From Euborellia annulipes (lineage: Eukaryota > Arthropoda > Insecta > Dermaptera > Anisolabididae), in NCBI GenBank assembly GCA_023213315.1, contig JAKCPI010005294.1:1-64000 (forward strand): a stretch of DNA of 64,000 nt, given 5' to 3'. The notes beneath the pieces are model-generated. The model saw nothing but the letters and a program-made list of their open reading frames with translations. It was not told the origin of the DNA and made no database searches. A program made the translations under genes and the position numbers. The first letter of the stretch is position 1, and each line of letters begins with the position of its first letter. Positions 1-10,479 of the stretch are shown one piece after another.

Positions 1-98
1 CTGAAAAATTTCGTCATTCCAACGGAAAGTTGGTCAAATAGAGCGAGACAGACGGACGGACAGAGAGACAGACACTCCGCTATTATTATATAGATTGT
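1..98 (+). repeat. 3' tail fragment of GC-headed dispersed repeat (family B)
   Basis: The order CATTCCAACGG, GTCAAATAGAGCG, AGACAGACGGACG is shared with 62,670-62,740, where a longer copy is present. Only the 3' tail lies in this window. Confidence 0.6.
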
Positions 99-139
99 TT
101 AAGTATTGGAAGAAAGGGGAAAAAAATATAAATAATTTA

Positions 140-335
140 TAATTTTTTTTAAAATTTGTTTAGTCTTTTTCGGCATCTAACAATTGTAAGGCCATTTAGA
201 CTCCATCTTAATTATTTTAAATGATTGAGAGAGACAATTCAAATGAAATAAATTTTTCTCGCTTGAGATGGTAAGCGAACCCGAAACACCAAGCCACTTG
301 AAGCTAATGTCTTCTCTGAGCCAAGGGTCACGGGC
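140..335 (-). repeat. tRNA-derived SINE (family S1), minus strand
   Basis: On the minus strand a pol III A box (TGGCTCAGAGA, consensus TRGYNNARNNG) is followed by a B box (GGGTTCGCTTACC) and a body containing ATTTGAATTG, TAAATGGCCTTACA and GATGCCGAAAAAG. The same order of blocks occurs at 47,613-47,775, which defines the family. Confidence 0.65.
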
Positions 336-362
336 TAATTTATAATTTGAATAAAAGTATTA

Positions 363-480
363 CTGAAGAAAAAATTAAAAAAAAAAAACCGGAATTCGGT
401 TTTTCGGGAAAACTCGGTTTCGGTTTTTGAAATAGCCAAAACCGGTATACCGCTTGCCTACCGGTGTCCAAACCCTAATT
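363..480. repeat. hAT-like transposon end (CGGTTTCGG-rich)
   Basis: Repeated GGTTTTTCGG / CTCGGTTTCGG / CCGGTATACCG blocks end in CCAAACCCTAAT. A second fragment with the same architecture, ending GGACCCTAAT, is at 26,985-27,083. Iterated ACCGAAACCG next to a TAGGGT terminus resembles some hAT element ends; the class is inferred. Confidence 0.4.
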
Positions 481-1970
481 GTGCCGCTTTTGCGGCCGGA
501 CTTACCGGTGAATGCTGTCCATCGTGGGGCTGGTCCTCGGCGGGGAATGAGCTGATTTCGGCGGCTGGGGGCCGCTGAGCGTCGACGAATGAGTTTAATA
601 TCCACAAGTTGTCTCACTTGTGAACTCCCCTTCCAAGTGTTTTTGTTCGCTTGGCAGGGGAGTAATTCATACATCATCTATGTATTTTTTTAAAATGAGA
701 TCAATAAACGGGGGTTGGAGGTTGGGTTTTACCCAACTCTTGGCCTCTCATACTAAGAGAAAGTTGTGTGCTGCGCCAGTCACACCTGATTTTTTAAAAT
801 GATTTATTCATAGATTATTTAAATATCATTATAAATTTTCTTTTGAAAATAAAATTCCAGGCTTCATTAAGCAATTCCTTTCACGTATGTATTTAACTTA
901 CATTTAAAAAACCGATTCGTTTTACGAGTAAACAAATATTTTGATTTGAAAACATACCAGTGATACGCTGGCTGTGGTTATTTTTAATTAATTCAAAAAT
1001 GTTTATTGGATCTGTAGTAAAAAGAGATGAGAGCATGCTCTCGTCATATATTCAATTTTCCCCTATGATTAGGCATTTGGAATCTACTTATCTTCGATTA
1101 AATTCGGATTTCATTGGCTTTTTTTTAGTTGAAATTTAACTCAATTTTACAAATTACAAAAAAAAAAAAAAAAAAAAAAATTAAAACTGGTAAAAGAGAA
1201 ATTAAGAGAGGAATAACAATATTTTATTTTCAAATAATTTTTAATCTTGCCCACCAACCATAGGTTGCTATGGCAGATAAAGCTTTATGTAATCGTAAAA
1301 AAAATCGAAATTGAACTGAAGCCGCCAAAATGCGTTTTGAGGCCCCTGAATCCATTTAAGTGTACTTATTTGGTATTGATGTTTTTTTTTAAATAAACCA
1401 ATGCCTTTCTCCACCTTATCTTGTTTTAATTTGAAATAAGTGTTTTGATAGGGCCATCATCCTCAGGGCGGTTTGGCTTAATTTATGAATATTTTGAATA
1501 TGAAGTGAATATAATTAGTTTGAGATATTTGCTCTTTGTTTCATCGTTGTAAAATCTATTATTATTTATAGCCGTATTGTAAATATAATTTTTTTGGGGG
1601 ATGGGTTTAGACAATCGATGGATTAATCTTTCGTCATAAATACGTTTTTACTGAATTATTTTGTATAATTTCTAACAACGTTTAAAATTTCAACACTATA
1701 TTTTTATTTAAATTTTTTATATCTGGGAGGAGGGGAGGGTTGACGCTCCAGATTGCCACTTATATATTAAAAAGAATTTTGGACTATACTTTTAATTATA
1801 GTAGTATAGCTACGGAGGAGGTAATTATTGTATACAGATTTCTTCATAGTAAAAAACCCCGGTTATATTAAAAATTCTAATAATCGACACCTTTATAGAA
1901 TAAAAAATATCTTATCTTATAAGGTCCAAGGAAGCTCAGGCCAATAAGTAGATGTAAAAAATAAATTATA
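481..1970. other. upstream AT-rich intergenic DNA
   Basis: No gene is visible. A GC-richer fragment (480-600) and one half of the hairpin module (about 752-796, GTGTGCTGCGCCAGTCACAC) stand out. Poly(A) runs occur at 1157-1180. Confidence 0.6.
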
Positions 1971-2294
1971 CCAGAAGCCCGGATTCCTATGCAATTGCAT
2001 ATTCTATTTGCTGATAGGTACGTCACTGAATACCAATTTTCTATCCGAATCATGCCCCCTTGGAGCTAGGGTTCAAATTCTATATTGCATATTTTTGCAT
2101 ATTTGGTCAATATTGCATAAAGTTGCATATTTAAAACTTTTTGGATATTTTAAATTTTTTTCAGGGAAATTTTCATTTTATTTTAATTTTTTAATTTTTT
2201 TTTTAAACAAAAAAAAAAAATTAAACAAAAAAAAAATTTTAAACCTTTTATTACATTGTAAAAAATAAATAACTATATTTTTTATTCTTTATAT

Positions 2295-2584
2295 CAGCGT
2301 TTCCCAACCTTTTGAAGTCCACGGCACCCCAAAGGTGCGTTGGGAATAATATTACACACTAGCGGCACCCTTCCTTTTTTTTCCCTATCAAATCGAAATT
2401 TTTTTCCACCCTGGGGCAAATTTTTTCCCCTTGCGTGAAATTTATTTGACCTTTTTTTTTAGCAAAACTTTATTTTTTTCGCCTCTTTATTTTTTTTTTT
2501 TTTTATCTAAATTTCTCGCGGCACCCCTTGGGCATTCTCGTGGCACCCTTGGGTGCCGGGACACACAACGGTTGGGAACCACTG
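2295..2584. mobile_element. hAT-like MITE (CAGCGTTTCCCAACC ends) with 8-bp TSD
   Basis: The termini are CAGCGTTTCCCAACC and, reverse-complemented, CAGTGGTTCCCAACC. The element is flanked on both sides by the exact 8-bp duplication CTTTATAT (2287-2294, 2585-2592). It is 290 bp, with subterminal GGCACCC repeats and no coding capacity. The 8-bp TSD with CAG...CTG ends is diagnostic of the hAT superfamily. Confidence 0.85.
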
Positions 2585-2894
2585 CTTTATATCCTCTTTT
2601 AAGAAATAAATTTAGTTTTAGAATTTTCGTTGGATGAATATCAAGTCAGTTGTGTTTCATAGTTCGAAGTCAAATTAATTAAAGAAAAAAAATGCCAAAA
2701 CAGGGGTCCTCGTTTGCTTCAAAAATTTCGCAATGGATTGCTCCCTATGTTTTTTTTTTTAATTAAATTTAGTTTTTATTGCGAGACCAATTTTTTTTTT
2801 TATCATTTCCTTCCAAAAATAAAACACCATTAGTTTTACATCAGTAGAAATCATGATTTACCTTTAATTGGAAGCCATTTACTTAATATTTTTG

Positions 2895-3149
2895 CAAGGG
2901 CGGATACACGGGGGGTAAAGGGGGTAATTACCCCCCTGAAATTTGAGAAAAATATTTTTTTTGGAAAAAAATTGTGTTTTTAATATAAAATTTTCAAAAT
3001 TAATACTTAAAAATTTGATTTGTATATAAATTCTGGTAAACAACTACAGAATTCACCTTTAAATTACCGATAATAAGAAAAAATTGTGTGCTGTGCGAAC
3101 AGTCACACCAGATTACCCCCTCCGAGAAACTCCTCTGGATCCGCCACTG
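2895..3149. mobile_element. hAT-like MITE, family H1 copy 1, exact 8-bp TSD
   Basis: The ends are CAAGGGCGGATAC and, reverse-complemented, CAGTGGCGGATCC, with the exact duplication TATTTTTG on both sides (2887-2894, 3150-3157). The 255-bp element contains GGGGTAATTACCCCCC near its left end and, near its right end, the module TGTGCTGTGCGA..AGTCACACCAGATT. Further copies are at 32,111 and 49,697. Confidence 0.88.
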
Positions 3150-3157
3150 TATTTTTG

Positions 3158-3599
3158 CCATAAATATATTGCATATTTGGCTGCATATTTTAATACTTTT
3201 ACTGCATATTATATGGCATATTTAGCGGTTTTTGCTGCATAAAAATCCGGGCTCTACTTATAACCATTTATGTTTTATATAGGACATAAATAAATATTAT
3301 TATAGTGTATATTGATTGGCGGTATATTTGTTCCTTCTATTTCAAATCCTAGTATCCAAAAGTACAAAAAATAAATATTAGAGCCGTTGATTTTTACTTT
3401 CTCTTACACTATATATCAATCAAAAATTCGATGTCGATTTTTTTTAATAATTCGGAAAAGTGACAATTTAAACAATTTAAACAATGTTTAAAAATTAAAT
3501 TTATGAACAATATTTAATTCTTCTTTATTTGATTACCAGAATAATTTCCTTAACAATTTTATATTTTTGTGATAATTATTAAATAAAAAATATTTTTTT
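3158..3599. other. AT-rich upstream DNA, no gene seen
   Basis: Right end of the outer TIR element followed by AT-rich sequence up to the dac upstream region. Confidence 0.6.
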
Positions 3600-3616
3600 T
3601 GTGGTTGAGTGAGACG

Positions 3617-3631
3617 CCGCCAGATGGCAGC
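3617..3631 (+). promoter_or_regulatory. CTCF-like motif upstream of dac
   Basis: CCGCCAGATGGCAGC matches the CTCF consensus CCASYAGRKGGCRSY at 14 of 15 positions. It lies about 1 kb upstream of the coding start, in a GC-richer patch that begins just after repeat-rich sequence. Confidence 0.4.
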
Positions 3632-3864
3632 GCCAGGAGCGCTCATCGTTTCTGAGGGTTGCACCCTTTTATTAGCTTCAAAGATGGGTCCTTCAGGGGC
3701 AGATTGAGGCCAGAGCCGATTCTCATCTTGGTCCTCATCCTCATCTCTCCTCTTATTACAAGTATTGACTCTGGCTCGACATGTTGCGTCAGCCGGGACC
3801 CCCATCAGCTCCCCTCGTCAGCTGATTGCATGAAGGTCTGCTCCAATTGCCCATATTCCCAGCT

Positions 3865-3873
3865 TATATAAAG
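3865..3873 (+). promoter_or_regulatory. TATA-like box
   Basis: TATATAAAG matches the TATA consensus and lies about 790 bp upstream of the dac ATG. The window is AT-rich, so chance is possible. The surrounding 200 bp is not, which is the only reason to list it. Confidence 0.25.
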
Positions 3874-4596
3874 ATATATATGTATGCTATCCACCCTCTT
3901 GATTTATAGTATTTATTTGTTTAGGTATCTTAATTGATGTAGATGTATATGTAGAATATGTATATATGTATTAATATATAAATCTATAAATATTTTATTA
4001 TCATTGTTCGAGTAGATCAAATGAGAAAAGAAAATATATTTATTTATTAAAATTTGTGTGAGAGGTGAACTTTTCGAGACAGAGAGCGAAGAAGGGAGAG
4101 AGAGAAAATAGGGGAGGAGGAAAATGGGAATAAAACTGGAGCTGGGTGTTCGGATCGGCAGCGCTGGTTTTGAACTCGGAATGATTGATAATAGTTTCTT
4201 ATTGTGCAGCGTGTTTCTGTTAAGTAGGAAGGATTGAGGCGTTTACCTTCTAGTGAAAACTTAGGAGAAGTGAACGAGGTTCGACGAATGGGAGTGGAGC
4301 CGCTCGGGCTACGACCAATCAGCATCGTGGTGCGCGCTCCGACCTCTCCCCCCAACACCTTTTGCTCCCATTGCAGCGTTTGCCGCCGCGTGCTCTCCGA
4401 GCACGAGGTCCCGCGCTTGGGCCTCCCCACTCCCTACTCCTATGCTTTACAGTGCCGCCCCTCACCAAAGGTATCTCTATCTCGGCACTTATTGTGTTAG
4501 CAGACAGACAGACAATCGGACATAGCTAGTAGTGGTCCCGTGGTCTGTTGTTCGCAAACTCTCGTGTTGTCTCTCGCGCCGATTACAAACGACGGT

Positions 4597-4620
4597 ATGG
4601 TGGCTACTGCCAGTCAGTAG
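4597..4620 (+). other. short upstream ORF (7 codons) in dac leader
   Basis: ATG at 4597 opens MVATASQ and stops at TAG 4618-4620, 32 nt before the dac ATG and in another frame. Its start context (GGTATGG) is the same as that of the main start, so scanning ribosomes could use it and reinitiate. Confidence 0.45.
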
Positions 4621-4652
4621 TGATTGTGAGCCGCGCCCCATTTGTATACGGT

Positions 4653-5398
4653 ATGGACTCGGTCATGGACAACTGCTCGAGCCAGAGCGAACATAGCAGC
4701 AATTCATCACACGGATCGCCGGTGGTTGTGAAACCGCCTCAGGCCCCGTCGCCAGGCCCGGGTACTGGTGCCGGTGCTGGTGCACAAAGTCCTATTAGTA
4801 TGGTACAACGTAGTGGACCAGTAAGTCCAAGTCCTCCGCCTCCACCGACGGCAGCGTTGGGTGCTGCAGGACAAAGTCCACCACCCGCGTCAACGCCAAG
4901 TAGTCTACCCGGTGTACTACCAGGACGTGTAGCACAGTCAGTGATGCCACCATTACCACCACCTGGTCTTGGTTTACTCAATTCATTAGGCGGCGGGATG
5001 CTACATCATTCACCTCTTGAACTCATGGCTGCAGCACATCACGCTGCACCGCCACCACGTTCTTATAACAGTCCACCGCCCATCTCAACATCAGATCCCA
5101 CCGCCAACGAGTGCAAGCTTGTCGACTATCGTGGCCAAAAAGTGGCTGCTTTCATCATTGCCGGCGACACTATGCTCTGCTTGCCGCAAGCCTTCGAGCT
5201 CTTCCTCAAACATTTGGTCGGCGGTCTACATACCGTCTACACCAAGCTCAAACGTCTTGACATCGTACCTCTTGTGTGCAATGTCGAGCAGGTGCGCATC
5301 CTTCGCGGCCTTGGTGCCATCCAGCCCGGTGTCAACAGGTGCAAACTACTCTCCTGCAAGGACTTCGACGTACTCTATCGTGACTGCACTACTGCCAG
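4653..5398 (+). CDS. dac: dachshund (dac) coding exon 1, DACH box, 5' part of gene
   Basis: This exon encodes the first 248 residues, plus two bases of codon 249, of a Dachshund-family nuclear transcriptional cofactor that acts with Eyes absent/Sine oculis and in leg patterning. Residues 1-150 are low complexity: Ser-rich start (MDSVMDNCSSQSEHSS), then Pro/Gly/Ala-rich runs. Residues about 152-248 are the DACH box (SKI/SNO/DAC winged-helix-like fold), starting NECKLVDYRGQKVAAFII and containing GDTMLCLPQAF, KHLVGGLHTVYTKLKRL, VEQVRILRGLGAIQPGVNRC and KDFDVLYRDCTTA. The ATG at 4653 was chosen because it has a purine at -3 and G at +4 and starts a dac-like MDS N-terminus. The open frame runs upstream to 4548 but contains no earlier ATG. 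The exon ends at a consensus donor (CCAG|GTACGT) in phase 2, just where the family continues with SSRPGRPPKR. Without splicing the frame stops at 5459. The family assignment is near certain; whether this is dac1 or dac2 is unresolved. Confidence 0.97.
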
Positions 5399-5426
5399 GT
5401 ACGTACCTGCGCCCACCCAGTACCCG

Positions 5427-5475
5427 GCCGCCCCGGCCGATGACAACCCTGCCATTTAGACAGGGCCGGGGCGGC
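5427..5475 (+). other. GC-rich hairpin just inside the intron 1 donor
   Basis: A 12-bp perfect stem (5427-5438 with 5464-5475, arm GCCGCCCCGGCC) with a 25-nt loop starts 28 nt after the 5' splice site. The read-through stop codon TAG (5457-5459) lies in the loop. Confidence 0.6.
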
Positions 5476-5699
5476 TTGGTCTTTAAGCCCTTTTGGTCCA
5501 ATGACGCTCATTCGTAAGCACTACGTCTGCCCCAGTGCTCTTCCGCGTCGTGCCTACTATTCCCCATCCGTCCCCTGTCCCCTAATAGATTGGTTATAAT
5601 TGACAACAACATTCGTGAGTCGCGAGTCCCCGTCCCTTTAACGTCCCCCGACGGCTTTGTCTCATCAGCTGACTACCGCTTGAGCAATCCTAACTAACC

Positions 5700-8600
5700 A
5701 TCAAAATAGGGCCTTCGTCATTTAAATAATCGATAACTATGTAACATCTTTAATCTGAAAAATTTCATTTTTATCTATAATCTATATGTAAACAAATTTA
5801 TCTTATAAACAAAATTTTTAATTCTTTCTATGATTCATATAATAAATGGAATTCTCTGATTTTAAGAAATACAAAACAAAGTCTTAAACAGAGGGTTTAT
5901 TTATTATTTTATTTATAATAATTTAAAACGAGCCCACTCGTAAAGGTGAATATATAAATATATAACAGAATTATTACCAAGTCTAAATGATTAAACTGTT
6001 CCATCAAGGGATGCTGCCGCGATTATTGTTGTTTCGAGTTTGGTTGCCGCCACACACAAAGCCAAGTGTTTAAATCGGGGATAATAATGTGGATGATCCA
6101 GTGTTGACAGAATAATGTGCATTTGTACAATTGTGACGAATACAACCAACAACAGGTGTTCTCTGTCTTTTTCTATAGTTGTGTGTGAAAACGGCTGGAA
6201 AACGGATTTCCCCCTTTTCGAAATGGTCCACGGGTTTTATCTGCGAGTGAATGACTGTCTCTGGAGAGAGAGAGAGAGAGAGAGAGAGAAGTGAGAAGGG
6301 AGCGAGACGCCCCCGCGTAATGTTACTACGCACCCAATTCATGAATTGGAATGGAGGCCGGCGCGCACGTTGCCGCTGCCGCTGCCGCCTGTTGCCCCCC
6401 GAATGCGCAGGCCGTCTGTTTCTACAACTGTCAAAATCGGATTGTGGATCTGTTTAAAAGCACGAGGACGATTTTCCCGATGTCAGAAAGGTCCGTGCCA
6501 AACGGCGTTAGTTTGACGGGAGCAGAGCACTCGCCGCCCGCCAACACCAGCAAGCAACGCTCGGTTGAAATAGCAACAGCCTCCGTCATCGCACTCCCCC
6601 ATTGATTTGACAAATAGAAGAATAAAAAGAAAAAGAAATCACCACGAGTTGGGCTCGTTGTCTTTTTCCCTTTTAGTGGCATTAAAAAAAGATCCAAAAT
6701 TAAATATTTAATTAATTCATTGTTTTACCTTTTAATCCCGAATGTAAATATACATATAATCCAAGTACGTATTTATTTCTTTTTTTTATTAACTCAGGAT
6801 TACAAATGTCGTTACATTTTAATTTAATTAATAAAATAAAATCAACATTATTATGATCTGTTATTAGATGATTAGAATATTGAATTATGATGTTACTCGG
6901 ATGCATTTGTACTTGAAATACACATTATGTTCGCTATAGTAACCACAAACCAAATAGTGATAATGTTATATGTCCCTACTAGGCCATGTTCAAACATATG
7001 TCGAGAGATTTATTCAATGTCTATAGTACAACGGTAATGTTTTAATTACCCTCCATATTCTAGTCTCATTTAATTTAATGAACGCATTTCATCTATAATT
7101 AAATTGGTTAACTAGCTGACCAATTATTAAGAATCGGCATTTGCCACTTGTGTTGCTGATAGAGGGGTGAGAGTCAGAGGGAAGGGGGACACATTTTGAT
7201 TGAGATTTTTAATTCAATGTTTAACTTTCATATTGGCCAGTTCACGATTATTTTGTTTATAATATGATTTTGTGGTCTCTTGTTTCAACCGAACAATATG
7301 TGTGTAATCCCAGCAAAATACAACATTTTCGTAAAAATGGCTGGCATTATATCATCGCATCAATAATGGGATTCGCAGTTTGACAAAAGCTTTTATGGAA
7401 TAGTCTAGGATCATTATCCGGTGTTTACAATATTATAGAAGATTGGCCTAACAAAATGTCAAAATTCCCCGGGGTTTCGGGTCCCCAATGATCAATCCGT
7501 GATTGAGCGGCTTAGGCGCCATCATTACGCCTAATTGACCCACCTGGTCGATTAATTACAAATCGCATTTACGCCTAACAGTATTGTTTAATTTTCGGAT
7601 CGCGCTTACAATAAGCTGTTTAGTGAGGATAACGAGGCATGCAATCTTTCGAATGCACTGCACTTCATCGGGATGGCCATCAAAGTCGCGTTAAACTCAA
7701 TCGCCTTCTCGTTGTCACTTCACAAAACTCTAATTAACTCCCTATAACTATCTATCACCTTTTTATTTTATTTACAAAATGATTTAGCTCCAATAAAATT
7801 TTTCCTTATTTTTTTTTAATTAATTTTTTTTTTCTTTTTAAATATAATCTGAAAAATTTTCTTCAGTTTTAAAACTCAGATTAAATTTAAAATTTTATCC
7901 CGCATATATTTTAAATTTTTTCTATCTTTAATAATAAATTTCTTAATTGAATTTCATTTTCAAAAAATACACTTTAATGTTTATTTACTTTTTGTTTTTT
8001 ATATATAATTTTTTGAGATTTAAAATAAAAATTGACTCAAAAAATATTTATAATCAAATATTTGTTTTAAAATATTATATTATTTTTGAGAACTACTTAA
8101 CGTAAATTCTTGATAGATTTTTTTTCTATTTTGTGTTAAATTATCTTACAAGTTGTCTTAAACCTTTTGATATCAAACTCTCTATCAACTGAAAAAAAAA
8201 AAACTGAATGAAGAAATTCAAGAGTTTTAAGGAATCTTAAAGGAAAAAATATTTTTTAGAGAGAAAATAATGATAAATTTTCAAGAGATTTTTTTTTTTG
8301 TAATATAGTTCTGAAAAAATAGCCTTGGATTTTTTATTAGGATTGAGAATTCTTACTTATAAGCTTTTTTATTCTCTATTAAATAATAAATAATTGTAGT
8401 TAACTTAGGAATTGATCTGGGACCGAAAAGGTAAGCATCTATATTTAATAAAACTCCAATTAATGAAACGTTTTGACTTGATTGAATAATGCCATCCTCA
8501 CTCAACTAAGTGCTGGAAAACACGTTTTTCAGATTAAAATATTGAAAACCTTATAAACATCTTATAGTATAATATATAGAGATATCAAATTATAATTCTT

Positions 8601-9140
8601 CATACACGTACGTATATTATTGCATTAATATATAAATATTTAAATAGTTATGTCGTAGTATGCTTTCAGCTTATCAATACCCAATACGTGTTTTAATCTT
8701 GAAAATAACGAGTTTTGCACTTAATTGATTGAGAATGGGATTTTTTTCAATAAAGCCGAAACATTCCAATGATTGGAGAGTATTATTAAATAAAGAGGCT
8801 CGCCTCTTGGCTGCCAGCTCCTATCCTAAGTTAACTGAAATCTACAGCCACCCCTTATCACCGGAATATATAAATAGTTTTAGTTTCTAATAGACCTTAT
8901 TTTGGTTTAATTAAATTTTGGATTTACTTTCTTTAAATATCAAAATAATTTGATCAAATTTCCAAAAACACAAAAGAACTTCATTTTTGAAAAATGTGAA
9001 AATTTGCTTAAATATTTTTTATTATCTTTTTTTTAAATAACTTGAAAATGTGTCTAATTTTTTATTGTTTCAACAAAGTTTTTTTTCAACAAAAATTGTA
9101 ACAAAAAACCTAATGGTGTTTTGAAATAATGGTTATATTG
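5700..9140. other. proximal intron, mostly unique; possible regulatory island at 7,440-7,740
   Basis: Apart from the GC-rich patch at 6,340-6,610 the stretch is AT-rich and non-coding. Positions 7,440-7,740 are repeat-poor with balanced composition and dense motifs: homeodomain-type TAATTGA and ATTAATTA, an E-box CACCTG, and ACGCCTAA twice. 7,780-8,400 is very AT-rich, with nothing recognisable. Confidence 0.35.
6351..6605 (+). other. GC-rich patch with an 84-codon ORF, function unknown
   Basis: Within the first kilobase of the intron a GC-rich stretch carries an ATG-started frame with an acceptable start context (GGAATGG), beginning MEAGAHVAAAAAACC, with a GCC-repeat polyalanine run. I recognise no domain. 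The high GC content suppresses stop codons, so this may be a CpG-rich regulatory island downstream of the promoter rather than a small protein. A (GA)n microsatellite lies just upstream (6266-6290). Confidence 0.2.
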
Positions 9141-9145
9141 TATTT

Positions 9146-9405
9146 ATTATTATGGGAGTTTTTAATTATAGACTACATTTGTATTAATTATTTATTAAAA
9201 TGTAAATACTGTACAACGTTTCTACTGCCTATTCTGCACTGGTTTTCAAATACTGTACTCAGTTCACTTGAGTCGGAGCAAGTGCACAGTACTTGTAAAT
9301 GACTTCAGTATAAGCAGTCGAAACATTGTATAGTACGAGTATTTATATTTTTAATAAATAATTAATACAAATGTAATCTATAATTAAAAACTCCCACAAT
9401 AATAA
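9146..9405. mobile_element. palindromic fold-back MITE
   Basis: The two halves are inverted copies: ATTATGGGAGTTTTTAATTA at the left, matched near 9,385-9,405 by its complement, and the match continues through ATTAATTATTTATTA and TACTGTACAACGTTTC to a centre near 9,275. It is about 260 bp and non-coding. The end structure suggests a non-autonomous DNA transposon; the superfamily is unresolved. Confidence 0.7.
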
Positions 9406-10479
9406 TTATACAAACCACAAAAGCTTTAATAAACATATTTTTATTTGCTTTTTAAAATTTTCAAAATATTCTTTAATACATCTTTTTTTTTTTTTCAAAT
9501 CAAACAGAAATTTTTTTCGCTTAATTGCTCTGACTTCAAATTTTCTAGGCATGCCTTCTACAAATTTAATTTCTATTAAACGATAAAAAAAATTATTTCA
9601 CCAATTACTATAAAGATAATATAAATATTTGTTTAGAAAAAAATTCCGAAAAGAATGCCATGTTGATATTAATATTAAGTATAAATATGGCTGATTAGTT
9701 TTTTTAAAGAATTTTAGTAGTGTGTCTAAATTTATTATAAACAAAGACAAATTTAAAATATTTTGCATATATTCCATTTCAAATTATTTTTCTTCTATCT
9801 TATCAGAAAATGGCATAATATATGAATAAATAATAAAAATTAATTAATAAATAATGAATAAATTAAAAAAAAAACAGCTTGTTGAAATAAGGAATTATCT
9901 TTTATATAAATAAATACATATTAATATAATGGTTAAAGATATCCCCTATCTACTAATCTGATTTGATCTACTTATTTTATTCTATAATTCTAAATATGCT
10001 TGTCTCTATAACACTCTATCTTGTGTCATTAAAATTCTTTCTCACATTTGTGAAATGTCTAGGAAGAATTTATTGTGACACGGATGATATATAATTTTCA
10101 CTAGAAAAGTTTTATCTAACATTGATATATTAAAGGGGTTTAAGAAATGAAATCGTCTTTTTGCTTAATTTGAATTTACACTATCAGTTTTTTATACTTA
10201 TTTATTTATTTATTCCATTTCTTCCCCTTACTTCTTTTGAGGCTTTAGGGGTATTTCAGCTTTTTATATATATTATTAATAATTCGGTTAACAAACGTCC
10301 TAGAAGCTGTCTTTTCCTATTAAGAATTTCCATTAAAATTTTATTTGCTATATTTATTAGTGAAAAACAATCTTATTCGATTAATAGAAAAATATTAATT
10401 TGAAACTTACTACTTGACTTTTGAAGTATCTTTCAAAAATATAATTACAACCTAAGAGGTAGTTAACTCACTTATTACT

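Larger units (their letters stand above)
1974..3255. mobile_element. TIR element hosting two younger hAT-like insertions
   Basis: The ends are inverted: AGAAGCCCGGATTCCTATGC on the left, and on the right the reverse complement reads AGAGCCCGGATTTTTATGCA. The inside is rich in GCATATTT repeats (2080-2120, 3160-3240). After removing the two insertions the element is about 0.7 kb and non-coding. A clear target duplication is not seen, so the class is open. Confidence 0.5.
3600..4652 (+). promoter_or_regulatory. dac: putative dac promoter and 5' leader region
   Basis: From about 3,600 the sequence changes from AT-rich repeats to a more balanced, repeat-poor stretch that reaches the dac start codon. 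It holds a CTCF-like motif (3617-3631), a TATA-like TATATAAAG (3865-3873), a CCAAT motif in ACCAATCAGC (about 4315), GA-rich sequence (4078-4125) and a GACA repeat (4501-4513). The transcription start cannot be placed from sequence alone. If the TATA-like motif is used, the leader would be about 750 nt, and upstream ORFs at 4288-4500 (70 codons) and 4597-4620 (7 codons) would lie in it. Confidence 0.5.

Noticed and set aside
4548..4652. N-terminal extension of dac (35 codons)
   Set aside because: It contains no ATG; the open frame begins at a TTG, and the sequence is not Dachshund-like.
4739..4981. Antisense Gly/Pro-rich frame over dac exon 1
   Set aside because: It arises from the GC-rich proline codons of the dac N-terminus read backwards.
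5017..5517. 166-codon frame overlapping dac exon 1
   Set aside because: It is the +1 shadow of the DACH-box exon; Ser/Pro-rich nonsense composition with no domain.
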